64,000 bases of DNA from Vibrio maerlii (GCF_003415655.1 NZ_QRHC01000013.1:1-64000), one strand, 5' to 3'. Positions 35,914 to 45,108 are shown, counted from the first letter of the stretch. Program-made: numbers and translations. Notes: a model not told the origin generated them from the sequence alone.

Positions 35914-38451
35914 GTGAAGTTCATAAAGCGACTGTTTATATTTTCATTGATTTGCATCATTCTTGGAGTGAGCACAATATTTGGCTTTTACTTTTACGTA
36001 AAACCAGAGCTACCAGATGTAGCCACACTGAGAGACGTACAGCTGCAAACACCAATGGAGGTGTACAGCCAAGACGGTAAGCTTATCGCTCACTTCGGTG
36101 AAAAGCGTCGCGTACCAAAATCCATCGATGAGATCCCTCAAGAGCTGATTGATGCACTCATTGCAACCGAAGATAGTCGTTACTACGATCATTTCGGCTT
36201 TGACCCAATCGGTATTACTCGCGCTGCAATCACAGTTGTTGCATCAGGTAGTGCTAAACAGGGTGCAAGTACGATTACTCAACAGCTAGCACGAAACTTC
36301 TTCCTATCGAATGAGAAGAAGATCATGCGTAAAATCAAAGAGATCTTCATCGCGGTTCACATTGAACAACTGCTAACGAAAGAAGAGATCCTTGAGCTAT
36401 ACATCAACAAGATCTTCCTAGGCTATCGTTCTTATGGCTTTGGTGCTGCAGCGCAAGTTTACTTTGGTAAAGAGCTGGATCAGCTTTCTTTGAGTGAGAT
36501 CGCGACGCTCGCAGGCCTACCAAAAGCCCCTTCAACGATGAACCCAATCTACTCAAAAGATCGTGCGACAAGCCGTCGTAACATCGTCCTTTTGCGTATG
36601 CTCGATGAAAAGTACATTACCCAAGAAGAATACCAAGCAGCTCGTGACGAAGAGATCATTTCAAAATACCACGGTGCAGAGATTGAGCTAAGTGCACCTT
36701 ATGTAGCTGAGCTTGCACGTGCATGGATGGTTGAGCGTTACGGAGATGCTGCTTACGAGTCGGGTATGAAAATCTACACAACCGTCGACTCAAAACTGCA
36801 AGAAGCAGCGACAGAATCAGCGATCAATAATTTACTTTCGTACGACGAGCGTCATGGCTATCGTGGTGCAGAATCTGAAGTATGGGCTGAGGGTGCAGCT
36901 CCGCTATCAACCGATGAGATCGACAGTTTCCTACGTAAGCAACCTACTTATGGTAAGTTGATTCCTGCTGTAGTTCTTAGCGTTGAGGGGAAAACCGCTC
37001 AAGTTCAGATCAAGCGTAAAGGTGAACATACCCTAAACTGGGATGGTATTAAGTGGGCTCGTAAATTCATTACCGATGACCGTCAAGGAGCAGCGCCTAA
37101 GAGCGCTAAAGATGTGCTGACAGCGGGTGAACAAGTCTGGGTTCGTGAAATGAAGGTGCCGCTAGAAGAAGGTCAAGTAGCCATTACTATGGTTCAGTAC
37201 CAACTTAGCCAAGTCCCGAATGCGAACACGGCTTTTGTTGCCATGAACCCTGATAACGGTGCAGTTCTATCTCTAGTGGGTGGCTTTAACTTCGTTCACA
37301 ACAAGTTCAACCGAGCGACACAGTCTGTCCGTCAGGTTGGTTCAAGTATCAAACCATTCGTCTACTCTGCAGCGATTGATAAAGGCTTAACTCTAGCCTC
37401 TCTTATCAACGATGCGCCAATTAACCAGTGGGATCAGAGTCAAGGCACAGCATGGCGCCCTAAGAACTCACCACCGACGTATATCGGTCCAACCCGTCTG
37501 CGTATTGGTCTTGCTCAGTCGAAGAACGTAATGGCAGTACGTGTACTGCGTGAGGTTGGTCTTGATGAGACTCGAGACTACCTGACTCGCTTCGGTTTTG
37601 AGATGAAAGACCTGCCTCGTTCAGAAACCATCGCCCTTGGTGCGGGTAGCTTAACACCAGTGAAAATGGCACAGGGTTTCTCGGTATTTGCCAATGGCGG
37701 CTACTACGTAGAACCTTTCTACATTGAGCACGTTGAAACACCATTTGGTGAACTTGAGTTTGAGGCAAGCCCAACAACTATCTGTCGTGAAGACTGCACT
37801 ATAGTTAACGATGAGCTTGCCAATGAGTTCAACGAGCAAGACGTGACGAGTGAAGAGCCAAACTATGCGCCTCAAGTGATTTCAGAGCAGACCGCCTTCC
37901 TTGTACGTGAAATGCTATACAGCAACGTTTGGGGTGGTGGTAACTGGTCAAAAGGCACGGGATGGAATGGTACGGGTTGGCGTGCACAGACATTAAAACG
38001 TCGTGATGTGGGCGGTAAAACCGGTACAACCAATGATTCTCAAGACGCATGGTATAGCGGCTACGGACCTGGCATTGTTGCAACGACTTGGGTTGGCTTT
38101 GATAACCCATCACGCAAGCTCGGTAAAACCAAAGTTAACTCTAACCTAGGTAAAAACCAAATCAGTGGTGGTGAAGCCGGTGCAAAAACAGCACAACCAG
38201 CATGGGTTGACTTTATGGCAGTCGCACTGGAGAACGTACCAGCAGAACGTAAAGTGGCACCAAAAGATATCGTGCGTGTTCGTATCGACCGTGAAACGGG
38301 TCTTCTAACTCAGAAGTCTAACAGCGATACCATGTTCGAATACTTCTTACGTGGCACTGAGCCAAAAGATTACGTGTCAGACTCTGTCTCACACAACATC
38401 TTTGAGGTCAGTGGTGGCGAATCAGGGGAAGGTTCGGAAGAATTATTCTAA
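35914..38451 (+). CDS. mrcA: Penicillin-binding protein 1A
   Basis: Bifunctional peptidoglycan synthase of 845 residues. One N-terminal membrane anchor (about 8-28) is followed by a GT51 glycosyltransferase domain with EDSRYYDHFGFD (catalytic Glu near 86) and GASTITQQLARN, an OB/ODD region, and a transpeptidase domain with GSSIKPFVYS (active Ser near 476) and GGKTGTTND (near 702). It is activated by LpoA in E. coli. Divergent from pilM. Confidence 0.96.
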   Translation: MKFIKRLFIFSLICIILGVSTIFGFYFYVKPELPDVATLRDVQLQTPMEVYSQDGKLIAHFGEKRRVPKSIDEIPQELIDALIATEDSRYYDHFGFDPIGITRAAITVVASGSAKQGASTITQQLARNFFLSNEKKIMRKIKEIFIAVHIEQLLTKEEILELYINKIFLGYRSYGFGAAAQVYFGKELDQLSLSEIATLAGLPKAPSTMNPIYSKDRATSRRNIVLLRMLDEKYITQEEYQAARDEEIISKYHGAEIELSAPYVAELARAWMVERYGDAAYESGMKIYTTVDSKLQEAATESAINNLLSYDERHGYRGAESEVWAEGAAPLSTDEIDSFLRKQPTYGKLIPAVVLSVEGKTAQVQIKRKGEHTLNWDGIKWARKFITDDRQGAAPKSAKDVLTAGEQVWVREMKVPLEEGQVAITMVQYQLSQVPNANTAFVAMNPDNGAVLSLVGGFNFVHNKFNRATQSVRQVGSSIKPFVYSAAIDKGLTLASLINDAPINQWDQSQGTAWRPKNSPPTYIGPTRLRIGLAQSKNVMAVRVLREVGLDETRDYLTRFGFEMKDLPRSETIALGAGSLTPVKMAQGFSVFANGGYYVEPFYIEHVETPFGELEFEASPTTICREDCTIVNDELANEFNEQDVTSEEPNYAPQVISEQTAFLVREMLYSNVWGGGNWSKGTGWNGTGWRAQTLKRRDVGGKTGTTNDSQDAWYSGYGPGIVATTWVGFDNPSRKLGKTKVNSNLGKNQISGGEAGAKTAQPAWVDFMAVALENVPAERKVAPKDIVRVRIDRETGLLTQKSNSDTMFEYFLRGTEPKDYVSDSVSHNIFEVSGGESGEGSEELF

Positions 38452-38474
38452 CTTCCCATAACTCGACTCAACCG

Positions 38475-38501
38475 AAAAAGCCTTCATTACGAAGGCTTTT
38501 T
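38475..38501. terminator. Bidirectional terminator between mrcA and oxyR
   Basis: AAAAAGCCTTC and GAAGGCTTTTT pair perfectly around ATTAC, with A and T tracts on both sides. It serves both convergent genes. Confidence 0.9.
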
Positions 38502-38525
38502 AGCGGGTGTTATTTAAACGTTGAA

Positions 38526-39413
38526 TTAACCCTCTAGCTGCTCTTTGACTAACTGAGCCAGTTGTTCAAACCGCCCACGTAATGGTGAACCAGGACGGTA
38601 TGCCAACACGATCTTACGCGATGGGGTTGGGTTTACTGCAGGTACATAACAAACACCATCTTTGGTGCGCTCTTTTGGCAGCGATAGCTCTGGGAGCAAA
38701 GTAATGCCACTACCAGCAGCCACCATGTTACGTAGTGTTTCAAGGCTCGTTGCTTTGAAGCGCTCATCATCTTTTGCACCAGCGGCAAAACAAAAACCTA
38801 ATGCCTGATCACGCAAGCAGTGTCCGTCACCTAAAGAGAGCACGGTATGACCGTTAAGGTCGAGCATATCGAACTCTTTAAGCTGAGCCCATTCATGGTC
38901 ACAGGGTACAGCGACACTGAGTGGTTCATCATAAATATCGATCTCCTTAAACTGCTCAGTTTCTGTTACGGCTGCCAAGATCAAGCAATCGAGCTTTCCA
39001 TCTTCGAGTTGCTTCACGAGTTGGTGCGTCTGCGCCTCGTGTAGGTAAAGCTCGAGGTCAGGAAACTGCTGTTTCAATTCCGGTACAATGCGCGGCAGTA
39101 GGTACGGACCTACCGTAGGAATAAAACCAATATGCATTGGCCCCACCATGTCACCGGCATGACCACTCGCCATATCTTTAAATGCTTTCACTTCGGTGAG
39201 AATACGCTTCGCCTGCTCAACCAGCTGCAAACCAGATTCGGTAAAAATCACCTTTCGAGGACTGCGCTCAGTGAGCTGAGTGCCAATCTCATCTTCCAGT
39301 TTTCGGATCTGACCGCTCAGGGTTGGTTGGCTAACAAAGCAAGCCTCAGCCGCTTTACGAAAATGCTTATGCTCTGCCAGTGCGACCAAGTATTCAAAGT
39401 CTCGAATATTCAT
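38526..39413 (-). CDS. oxyR: Hydrogen peroxide sensor and regulator OxyR
   Basis: LysR-type regulator of 295 residues. The N-terminal wHTH reads HFRKAAEACFVSQPTLSGQI. In the sensor domain GHCLRDQALGFC places Cys199 and Cys208 exactly at the E. coli redox-disulfide positions if the start is MNIRDFEYLV, which supports that start over an ATG four codons upstream. Divergent from the Prx-Grx gene, which is its likely target. Confidence 0.95.
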   Translation of the reverse strand: MNIRDFEYLVALAEHKHFRKAAEACFVSQPTLSGQIRKLEDEIGTQLTERSPRKVIFTESGLQLVEQAKRILTEVKAFKDMASGHAGDMVGPMHIGFIPTVGPYLLPRIVPELKQQFPDLELYLHEAQTHQLVKQLEDGKLDCLILAAVTETEQFKEIDIYDEPLSVAVPCDHEWAQLKEFDMLDLNGHTVLSLGDGHCLRDQALGFCFAAGAKDDERFKATSLETLRNMVAAGSGITLLPELSLPKERTKDGVCYVPAVNPTPSRKIVLAYRPGSPLRGRFEQLAQLVKEQLEG

Positions 39414-39432
39414 CACTTCACTCATTATTACG

Positions 39433-39469
39433 ATAGAAATTAACTATCAAAACAATAGCATCATACGAT
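39433..39469. promoter_or_regulatory. OxyR-type operator between oxyR and the Prx-Grx gene
   Basis: ATAG...CTAT at 39433-39447, a 7-base spacer, then ATAGCATCATACGAT at 39455-39469, matching the known ATAGnTnnnAnCTAT-N7-repeat layout with the exact spacing; the first half-site is nearly perfect. It lies in the divergent promoter. Confidence 0.7.
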
Positions 39470-39577
39470 TGTAACTATCAAAGGAATTTTATAATAATGG
39501 GCTCAACAGAACGAAACGGGACGGAAAAAACTGATACGCTCCCTATGAAGAATTTTAAAATTGATAAGGAAAACATC

Positions 39578-40315
39578 ATGTTTGCATCTAAAGAAGGTCA
39601 AAATGTCCCTCAAGTTACTTTCCCTACTCGTCAGGGTGACGCATGGGTTAACGTAACAACTGATGAGTTATTCAAGGATAAAACGGTTATCCTATTCAGC
39701 TTACCGGGTGCATTCACACCAACATGTTCATCCACTCACCTACCTCGTTACAACGAGCTGTTCTCAGTATTCAAAGAACATGGCGTTGATGACATTCTGT
39801 GTGTTTCAGTTAATGACACCTTCGTTATGAACGCATGGAAAGCAGACCAAGAAGCAGAAAACATCACCTTCATTCCAGATGGCAACGGTGACTTCACTGA
39901 CGGCATGGGCATGCTTGTTGAGAAAAATGACCTAGGCTTTGGTAAACGCTCATGGCGCTACAGCATGCTAGTGAAAAACGGTGTTGTAGAGAAAATGTTC
40001 ATTGAGCCAAACGAGCCAGGCGACCCGTTCAAGGTTTCTGACGCAGATACGATGCTTGAGTACATCGCACCTGAGCACAAAGAACAAGAGTCAATCACCG
40101 TATTCTCTAAACCGGGTTGCCCATTCTGTATGAAAGCAAAACAAGCGTTAATCGACCACGGTCTAAACTATGAAGAAGTAGTTCTTGGTAAGGATGCGAC
40201 AACAGTAAGTCTGCGCGCGATTTCTGGTCGTTCAACCGTGCCTCAAGTCTTTATCGGTGGTAAGCACATCGGTGGCAGCGAAGAGCTAGATGTTTACCTA
40301 GCAGAGAAGGCATAA
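39578..40315 (+). CDS. Peroxiredoxin-glutaredoxin fusion protein
   Basis: Hybrid peroxidase of 245 residues that reduces peroxides with glutathione. The Prx5-type domain (about 1-160) has LPGAFTPTCSSTHLPRY with the peroxidatic Cys; the glutaredoxin domain (about 170-245) has KPGCPFCMKAKQ and the cis-Pro STVPQVFIGGKHIGG loop. The ATG at 39578 with an AAGGA site is chosen; the upstream extension does not resemble the family. Known in Haemophilus and vibrios. Confidence 0.95.
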   Translation: MFASKEGQNVPQVTFPTRQGDAWVNVTTDELFKDKTVILFSLPGAFTPTCSSTHLPRYNELFSVFKEHGVDDILCVSVNDTFVMNAWKADQEAENITFIPDGNGDFTDGMGMLVEKNDLGFGKRSWRYSMLVKNGVVEKMFIEPNEPGDPFKVSDADTMLEYIAPEHKEQESITVFSKPGCPFCMKAKQALIDHGLNYEEVVLGKDATTVSLRAISGRSTVPQVFIGGKHIGGSEELDVYLAEKA

Positions 40316-40347
40316 GAGCTAGAGAGCTAGAGAGCTAGAGAGCTAGA
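40316..40347 (+). repeat. 8-bp tandem repeat (GAGCTAGA) x4 at the Prx-Grx stop
   Basis: Four exact GAGCTAGA copies start at the base right after the TAA stop. It is the same unit family as the array at yheT, and one base different from the array at crp. Confidence 0.95.
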
Positions 40348-40373
40348 ATTATCTCTCATAGAGCAAAGATTTC

Positions 40374-40399
40374 AAAGGGACGCTACTGCGTCCCTTTTA
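40374..40399. terminator. Terminator between the Prx-Grx gene and the DUF3624 gene
   Basis: AAAGGGACGC pairs with GCGTCCCTTT around TACT, followed by T on the plus strand. It lies between convergent genes and mainly serves the Prx-Grx gene. Confidence 0.85.
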
Positions 40400-40637
40400 T
40401 CATTCTTAACCATACCATTTTAATAAGATGCAAAGCGAGCAAGCTGTTACAAGCGACCGACAACAGCAGCAATGCAACCGCCTCCACACTCTTTGGGTTA
40501 TCAGCAAACAATAACCACCAACTCCCCCACCCCAAAACGCTCAGTACAAACAACTGAATCATGCAGCGCTTACAGCGGCCTATTTTTTTCCAGAACCAAT
40601 TTGACTGACAGTATGGGCAAGACATGGGAGCAACCAA
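40383..40637 (-). CDS. DUF3624 family small membrane protein
   Basis: An 84-residue protein with a zinc-ribbon-like head (CPYC near 8-11 and CKRC near 22-25) and two membrane segments (about 28-45 and 50-73). It resembles DUF3624 proteins seen in vibrios. An ATG four codons in (MSCPYC) is an alternative start. The stop overlaps the terminator stem of the convergent gene. Function unknown. Confidence 0.72.
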   Translation of the reverse strand: MVAPMSCPYCQSNWFWKKIGRCKRCMIQLFVLSVLGWGSWWLLFADNPKSVEAVALLLLSVACNSLLALHLIKMVWLRMIKGTQ

Positions 40638-40682
40638 TAATTAACAATGAACCATGATAACAGAGAGGCGGATAGCAGACAG

Positions 40683-40716
40683 AAAAAAGCCCCAACATCA
40701 AATCCGATATTGGGGC
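40683..40716 (-). terminator. Terminator of argH
   Basis: GCCCCAA and TTGGGGC pair around a 14-base loop with some inner pairing, and TTTTTTC follows on the minus strand. It lies about 120 bases after the argH stop. Confidence 0.78.
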
Positions 40717-40835
40717 CTTCTTAGATTCTTCTAAGAAAAAGCAGTGGTATTTATGTAGACCTTGCTCTTTCTAAAAGGTTCAAAACAAATCGACGATTTT
40801 TAAAATATTTTGTCGATGCTTTTACTTTCAATCAG

Positions 40836-42710
40836 TTATGCAACATTGACCTTTGCAATTACTTTCTCTACAAGATTGATCTCTAGCGCAACCTCATCAC
40901 ATGCATGCTGACGTGGACACTGATCGCAATCCTTAAGCACCTTCTCAGGCAGCAAGCTCTTAGATGTTGGATTGAAGTCGTGATTCATAAAGAACTCTGG
41001 TGTGCGAGTCAGTACAAACACTTTCTTGATTGCCATCTGACGAGCCTTCTCTACTAGGTGCTGAACAATCGCGGTACCATGACCTTGTCCTTGCCAACCA
41101 GCTTCAATACCTAGTGAACGAATCTCTGCCAAGCCTGAGTCGTAAACATACAGCGATGCGCACCCCGTGACTTCACCATGGTGTTCAGAGACAGCGAACG
41201 AGCCGATATCGCGAACCAGTTCATTACGAGATCGTGGTAGGTTCTCACCAAGGTTAGCCCAGTACGCGACCATACCCTCGAGCTCTTCCACATCGGTCAG
41301 ACGTGCAGGACGAACATTCACTTTAGAGGCATCACGCTGAGACAAACGCTGCTCTGCTTGGTCGACAGCAAAAGCAACCTGCTTAGGAGATACGCCACCC
41401 AGAGCGCTACGTTTCTCGAGACAAGATTCAATCGTCAGAATGTCGTAGACATCTTCTTCAATCACGTCAGAGAACTCTTTTAGCTCTGTAATTGATAGCT
41501 CTTCTAGGGCACAGCCTTTGGCAATCGCACCGACAACAGCAACACCTACGATATGGTGTGCTTCACGGAATGGAATATCTTTCGCTACTAGGTAATCCGC
41601 TAACTCAGTTGCGTTGGCGTAGCCTTGCTTAGCCGCCTCTAGAGTACGCTCACCGTTCACCTTGATGCCATCAAAGCACAGTGCCGCCATTTCCATACAA
41701 TCGTTCCAAGTATCAAGAGCATCAAACAGCCCTTCTTTGTCTTCTTGCATGTCTTTGTTGTATGCCAATGGCAGAGCTTTTACTGTCATCATCATGCCAG
41801 CAAGAGAACCATACACGCGCCCGGTTTTACCACGGATAAGTTCTAGCGCATCTGGGTTCTTTTTCTGTGGCATCAGCGACGAACCAGACGTCACTGTGTC
41901 AGCAAGCTCGATGAAGTTTGATTCACCAGAGTTGTAGAAAATCATATCTTCAGCAAGACGAGAAAGGTGCAGCATTGAGATAGAAGCGATCGACATCAGT
42001 TCCATCACATGGTCACGATCCGATACGGAATCCAAAGAGTTACGTGTTGCACGGCGGAAGCCTAGGTTGTGAGCCAGCTGCTCACGGTCCATCGGATACG
42101 CGGTACCTGCAAGTGCACCCGACCCTAATGGGCAAGTATCCAAGCGTTTAATTGCATCACTCAGACGAGAGTAATCACGCTCAAACATTTCAACATAAGC
42201 CAAACACCAATGAGCAAACGTCACCGGTTGAGCACGCTGCAAGTGCGTGTAACCCGGCAGTACCGTACCTTGGTGTGCTTTTGCGACTTCAACCATCTGA
42301 CTTTGCAGACGATCAAGTGCTAGAAGTAGCTGATGACCTTGCTGACGACACCATAGCTTAAGGTCAGTTGCTACTTGGTCGTTACGAGAACGGCCAGTAT
42401 GAAGTTTTTTACCTAGATCACCGACTTTACCAATCAGTCTTTGTTCCACCCAAGAGTGAATATCTTCAGCATCTGAGCTTAGAATCTGGTGTGGGTCTTC
42501 CATCACCTCAAGCTTCAGCTCGTTAAGTGCAAGCTCTAGTTTTTGCTGTTCTTGCTCAGAAAGAACACCGACAGAAAGCAGTGCTTTAGACCACGCAATT
42601 GAACCAACAATATCTTGTTCTGCTAGTCGGTAATCGAAGCGCAGTGAATCGTTAAAGTCTTTAAACCTTGTATCTGCCGCTTGGGTAAATCTACCGCCCC
42701 ATAATGCCAT
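40836..42710 (-). CDS. argH: Argininosuccinate lyase fused to an N-acetyltransferase, ArgH(A)
   Basis: A 624-residue fusion. Residues 1-460 are argininosuccinate lyase, the last step of arginine synthesis (TGRSRNDQVATDLKLW, GSGALAGTAYPMDR, signature SGSSLMPQKKNPDALE). From about 464 a GNAT domain follows (VRPARLTDVEELEGMV, IEAGWQGQGHGTAIVQHLV), like the ArgA acetyltransferase that makes N-acetylglutamate, the first step. This arrangement is known from Moritella and vibrios. A Cys cluster (CDQCPRQHACDE) closes the domain. Two tandem ARG-box-like sites lie upstream. Confidence 0.95.
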   Translation of the reverse strand: MALWGGRFTQAADTRFKDFNDSLRFDYRLAEQDIVGSIAWSKALLSVGVLSEQEQQKLELALNELKLEVMEDPHQILSSDAEDIHSWVEQRLIGKVGDLGKKLHTGRSRNDQVATDLKLWCRQQGHQLLLALDRLQSQMVEVAKAHQGTVLPGYTHLQRAQPVTFAHWCLAYVEMFERDYSRLSDAIKRLDTCPLGSGALAGTAYPMDREQLAHNLGFRRATRNSLDSVSDRDHVMELMSIASISMLHLSRLAEDMIFYNSGESNFIELADTVTSGSSLMPQKKNPDALELIRGKTGRVYGSLAGMMMTVKALPLAYNKDMQEDKEGLFDALDTWNDCMEMAALCFDGIKVNGERTLEAAKQGYANATELADYLVAKDIPFREAHHIVGVAVVGAIAKGCALEELSITELKEFSDVIEEDVYDILTIESCLEKRSALGGVSPKQVAFAVDQAEQRLSQRDASKVNVRPARLTDVEELEGMVAYWANLGENLPRSRNELVRDIGSFAVSEHHGEVTGCASLYVYDSGLAEIRSLGIEAGWQGQGHGTAIVQHLVEKARQMAIKKVFVLTRTPEFFMNHDFNPTSKSLLPEKVLKDCDQCPRQHACDEVALEINLVEKVIAKVNVA

Positions 42711-42818
42711 GGTGTCTCTCCTAACTGCACAGTGCTCACTGTGATCTCAAACTTGGTAATTCTGATTATATGTCAGTATTCTTTTGATGCTTCCAATCTA
42801 CGGTATTTCCGCCGATAA

Positions 42819-42857
42819 ATAAAGTATAAATTCATTATTTTTACATATTTATTCAAA
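42819..42857 (-). promoter_or_regulatory. Tandem ARG boxes upstream of argH
   Basis: Two 18-bp ArgR-type boxes (42819-42836 and 42840-42857) end in ATTCA and match the TGAAT-WWWW-ATTCA core at 11 and 12 of 14 positions. They are spaced by 3 bases, the exact spacing of E. coli ARG-box pairs. The pair lies about 110-145 bases before the argH ATG. Confidence 0.68.
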
Positions 42858-42892
42858 ATACTGCTATTGGATTATTATAGTCCTCCCGATAC

Positions 42893-42933
42893 AAAAAATC
42901 GAAGCCCAATTCATCTAATCAATGAACTGGGCT
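42893..42933 (-). terminator. Terminator of argG
   Basis: AGCCCAATTCAT and ATGAACTGGGCT pair with one G-T wobble around a 7-base loop; CGATTTTTTG follows on the minus strand. It lies about 40 bases after argG. Confidence 0.8.
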
Positions 42934-42971
42934 CCGAAGGATTTTGTCTCTAAGTTACAACAACCTAAATG

Positions 42972-44183
42972 TTATTTTTGGCTGTTCAGCGCTCTGATAC
43001 GGCTCGAGAGAGAGTAAAGACGAATGAAGCCTTCAGCATGGCTTTGATCGTACACCTCGTCCTCACCAAAGGTTGCAAACTCTTCTGAGTACAAGCTATT
43101 GTCCGAACGTTTCTGAGTAACTGTTGCGTGGCCTTTGTACAGCTTAACCACTACCTCACCATTCACATCTTGAGCTAGCTCTTCTGATGCAGCCAAGATT
43201 GATTTACATAGTGGCGTGAACCAACGACCATCATAAACAAGGTGAGAAGCCTTCACACCCAACTCTTCACGGAACTCGAAAGAGGCTTTATCCAGCACAA
43301 GTTGCTCAACCGCACGCAGCGCTTCCATCATGATTGTGCCACCCGGAGTTTCGTAACAACCGCGAGATTTCATACCCACAAGACGGTTCTCTACGATGTC
43401 GATACGACCAACACCGTGCTTCGCACCTTTTTCGTTTAGGTAAACCAACGCGTTGTATGGCGTCATTGTTTCACCGTCAACGGCAACCACTTCACCTTTT
43501 TCAATTTTGAGCGTGACAGTTTCAGATTCATTTGGTGCTTGCTCAGGGTCAACAGTCCATGCCCAGCAATCATCATTGGGTGCATTCCACGTATCTTCAA
43601 GAACACCACCTTCTGTAGAGATGTGCCACGCGTTTGCGTCACGAGAGTAGATCTTAGTCAGTGATGCCGTACATGGGATGTTGCGCTCAGCAAGGTAGTC
43701 TAAGCACTCCTCACGGCTAACTAGATCCCACTCACGCCAAGGTGCAATCACGTGTAGGTCTGGTGCTAGCGCTGCAAATGCACCCTCAAAACGAACTTGG
43801 TCGTTCCCCTTACCCGTACAACCATGACACAATGCATCCGCTCCCACTTTACGCGCCACTTCTACCTGCGCTTTAGCAATGATAGGACGAGCCATCGACG
43901 TACCTAGAAGGTATTTGCCCTCATAGTAAGCGCCCGTTTTTAGTGTAGGGAAGATGTAATCAGCAACCATTTCTTCTTTTAGATCTGCAATGTAGCACTC
44001 AGATGCACCTGAAGCCTTTGCTTTTGCCTCGATACCTTCTAGTTCTTCTGCGCCTTGACCAACATCGGCTACAAACGCGACCACTTCACAATCGTAGTTT
44101 TCTTTTAGCCACGGGATGATTACTGAAGTATCTAGACCGCCAGAGTAGGCTACGACTACTTTATTTACGTTTACTTTGCTCAT
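42972..44183 (-). CDS. argG: Argininosuccinate synthase
   Basis: ATP-dependent ligase of 403 residues joining citrulline and aspartate. The PP-motif VVAYSGGLDTSVI is at about 10-22; HGCTGKGNDQVRFE and ECYIADLKEEM are family motifs. It is followed by the argH(A) gene with a terminator and ARG boxes between, so the two are separately expressed. A candidate ARG box lies 50-70 bases upstream. Confidence 0.97.
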   Translation of the reverse strand: MSKVNVNKVVVAYSGGLDTSVIIPWLKENYDCEVVAFVADVGQGAEELEGIEAKAKASGASECYIADLKEEMVADYIFPTLKTGAYYEGKYLLGTSMARPIIAKAQVEVARKVGADALCHGCTGKGNDQVRFEGAFAALAPDLHVIAPWREWDLVSREECLDYLAERNIPCTASLTKIYSRDANAWHISTEGGVLEDTWNAPNDDCWAWTVDPEQAPNESETVTLKIEKGEVVAVDGETMTPYNALVYLNEKGAKHGVGRIDIVENRLVGMKSRGCYETPGGTIMMEALRAVEQLVLDKASFEFREELGVKASHLVYDGRWFTPLCKSILAASEELAQDVNGEVVVKLYKGHATVTQKRSDNSLYSEEFATFGEDEVYDQSHAEGFIRLYSLSSRIRALNSQK

Positions 44184-44236
44184 TGTGTTCTCCTAGTTTC
44201 CTTACTGCACATGGCGGTCAGAGGAAATTGATAATA

Positions 44237-44254
44237 AATAGATTAAAATTCAAA
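44237..44254 (-). promoter_or_regulatory. Candidate ARG box upstream of argG
   Basis: TAGATTAAAATTCA (44239-44252) matches 12 of 14 positions of the ARG-box core. No second box at the usual 3-base spacing is clear. Confidence 0.5.
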
Positions 44255-44305
44255 ACTGACTGAGTGATTCAATTTGCGCTCAAATAGTTGAAGAGCGTCT
44301 TGCTA

Positions 44306-45097
44306 TCACTGAGGTAAGAACTGTGTTCCGATGCTCTTACCTGCAAATAATTGGTTTAATTTTTCTGGGTAACGCCACGTTGCTACCTCTATCGCTCGGC
44401 CTAAATCATTAGCCGCTTGTAGCGCCGCTTCAACCTTAACGATCATACCGTCGGTAATCACTTGGCCTTGGATTAGATCTTGAGCTTGCTGCTTATCTAG
44501 TGATGGGATCAGGTGTCCTTTACCGTCTAGCACACCGCTAACATCAGACAACAAAACAAGATCCGCATCAAGCGCTCCAGCAACAGCGACTGCCGCTTGA
44601 TCTGCATTGACGTTCATCAATTGCCCCTGAGTCGTTAAACCGATAGAGCTGATGATCGGCATCGCACCAGCTGCCAGAATTGCTTGCAATACTTCGCCAT
44701 TACCTGGCGTGGCTTTACCAACAGCACCTAATTCTGGGTTCAGCTCTTCAACCGAACATAAGCCGCCATCGGCCAGACTCAGGCCTACAGCATTTAAGCC
44801 ATCTTTAATCGCTTGGCCTTGAAGCAGTTTGTTTGCTGTGCCCGCAAGTGCACCGGCAATGACAGGAATCTGCTCATACGGCGTGACACGTAGACCATCC
44901 TTTTTAACTGTTTCAAGATTCAACTTCTTCATAAGGTCATCAACGAGGTAACCACCGCCATGGACGATGACAATCGATCGTTGCGCACTTTTTTGATACT
45001 CCGCTACCGCTTTAAAAAGTTGACTTAAGGTATCGCTGCACTCTAAAGCTGCGCCACCAAGTTTCACTACTAATGGGGTTGAATTTACGTTATTCAT
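44306..45097 (-). CDS. argB: Acetylglutamate kinase
   Basis: Second arginine-pathway enzyme, 263 residues, amino-acid kinase fold. LVVKLGGAALE (about 10-20), IVHGGGYLVDD and NVNADQAAVAVAGAL are substrate and ATP motifs. The start is one of two adjacent ATGs behind AAGGA; the second is used here. It begins 11 bases after argC. Confidence 0.95.
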   Translation of the reverse strand: MNNVNSTPLVVKLGGAALECSDTLSQLFKAVAEYQKSAQRSIVIVHGGGYLVDDLMKKLNLETVKKDGLRVTPYEQIPVIAGALAGTANKLLQGQAIKDGLNAVGLSLADGGLCSVEELNPELGAVGKATPGNGEVLQAILAAGAMPIISSIGLTTQGQLMNVNADQAAVAVAGALDADLVLLSDVSGVLDGKGHLIPSLDKQQAQDLIQGQVITDGMIVKVEAALQAANDLGRAIEVATWRYPEKLNQLFAGKSIGTQFLPQ

Positions 45098-45108
45098 CAT
45101 CGTTATCC

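Noticed and set aside
39497..39577. N-terminal extension of the Prx-Grx protein
   Set aside because: It starts near the OxyR site, lacks family resemblance, and the ATG at 39578 has a good ribosome site.
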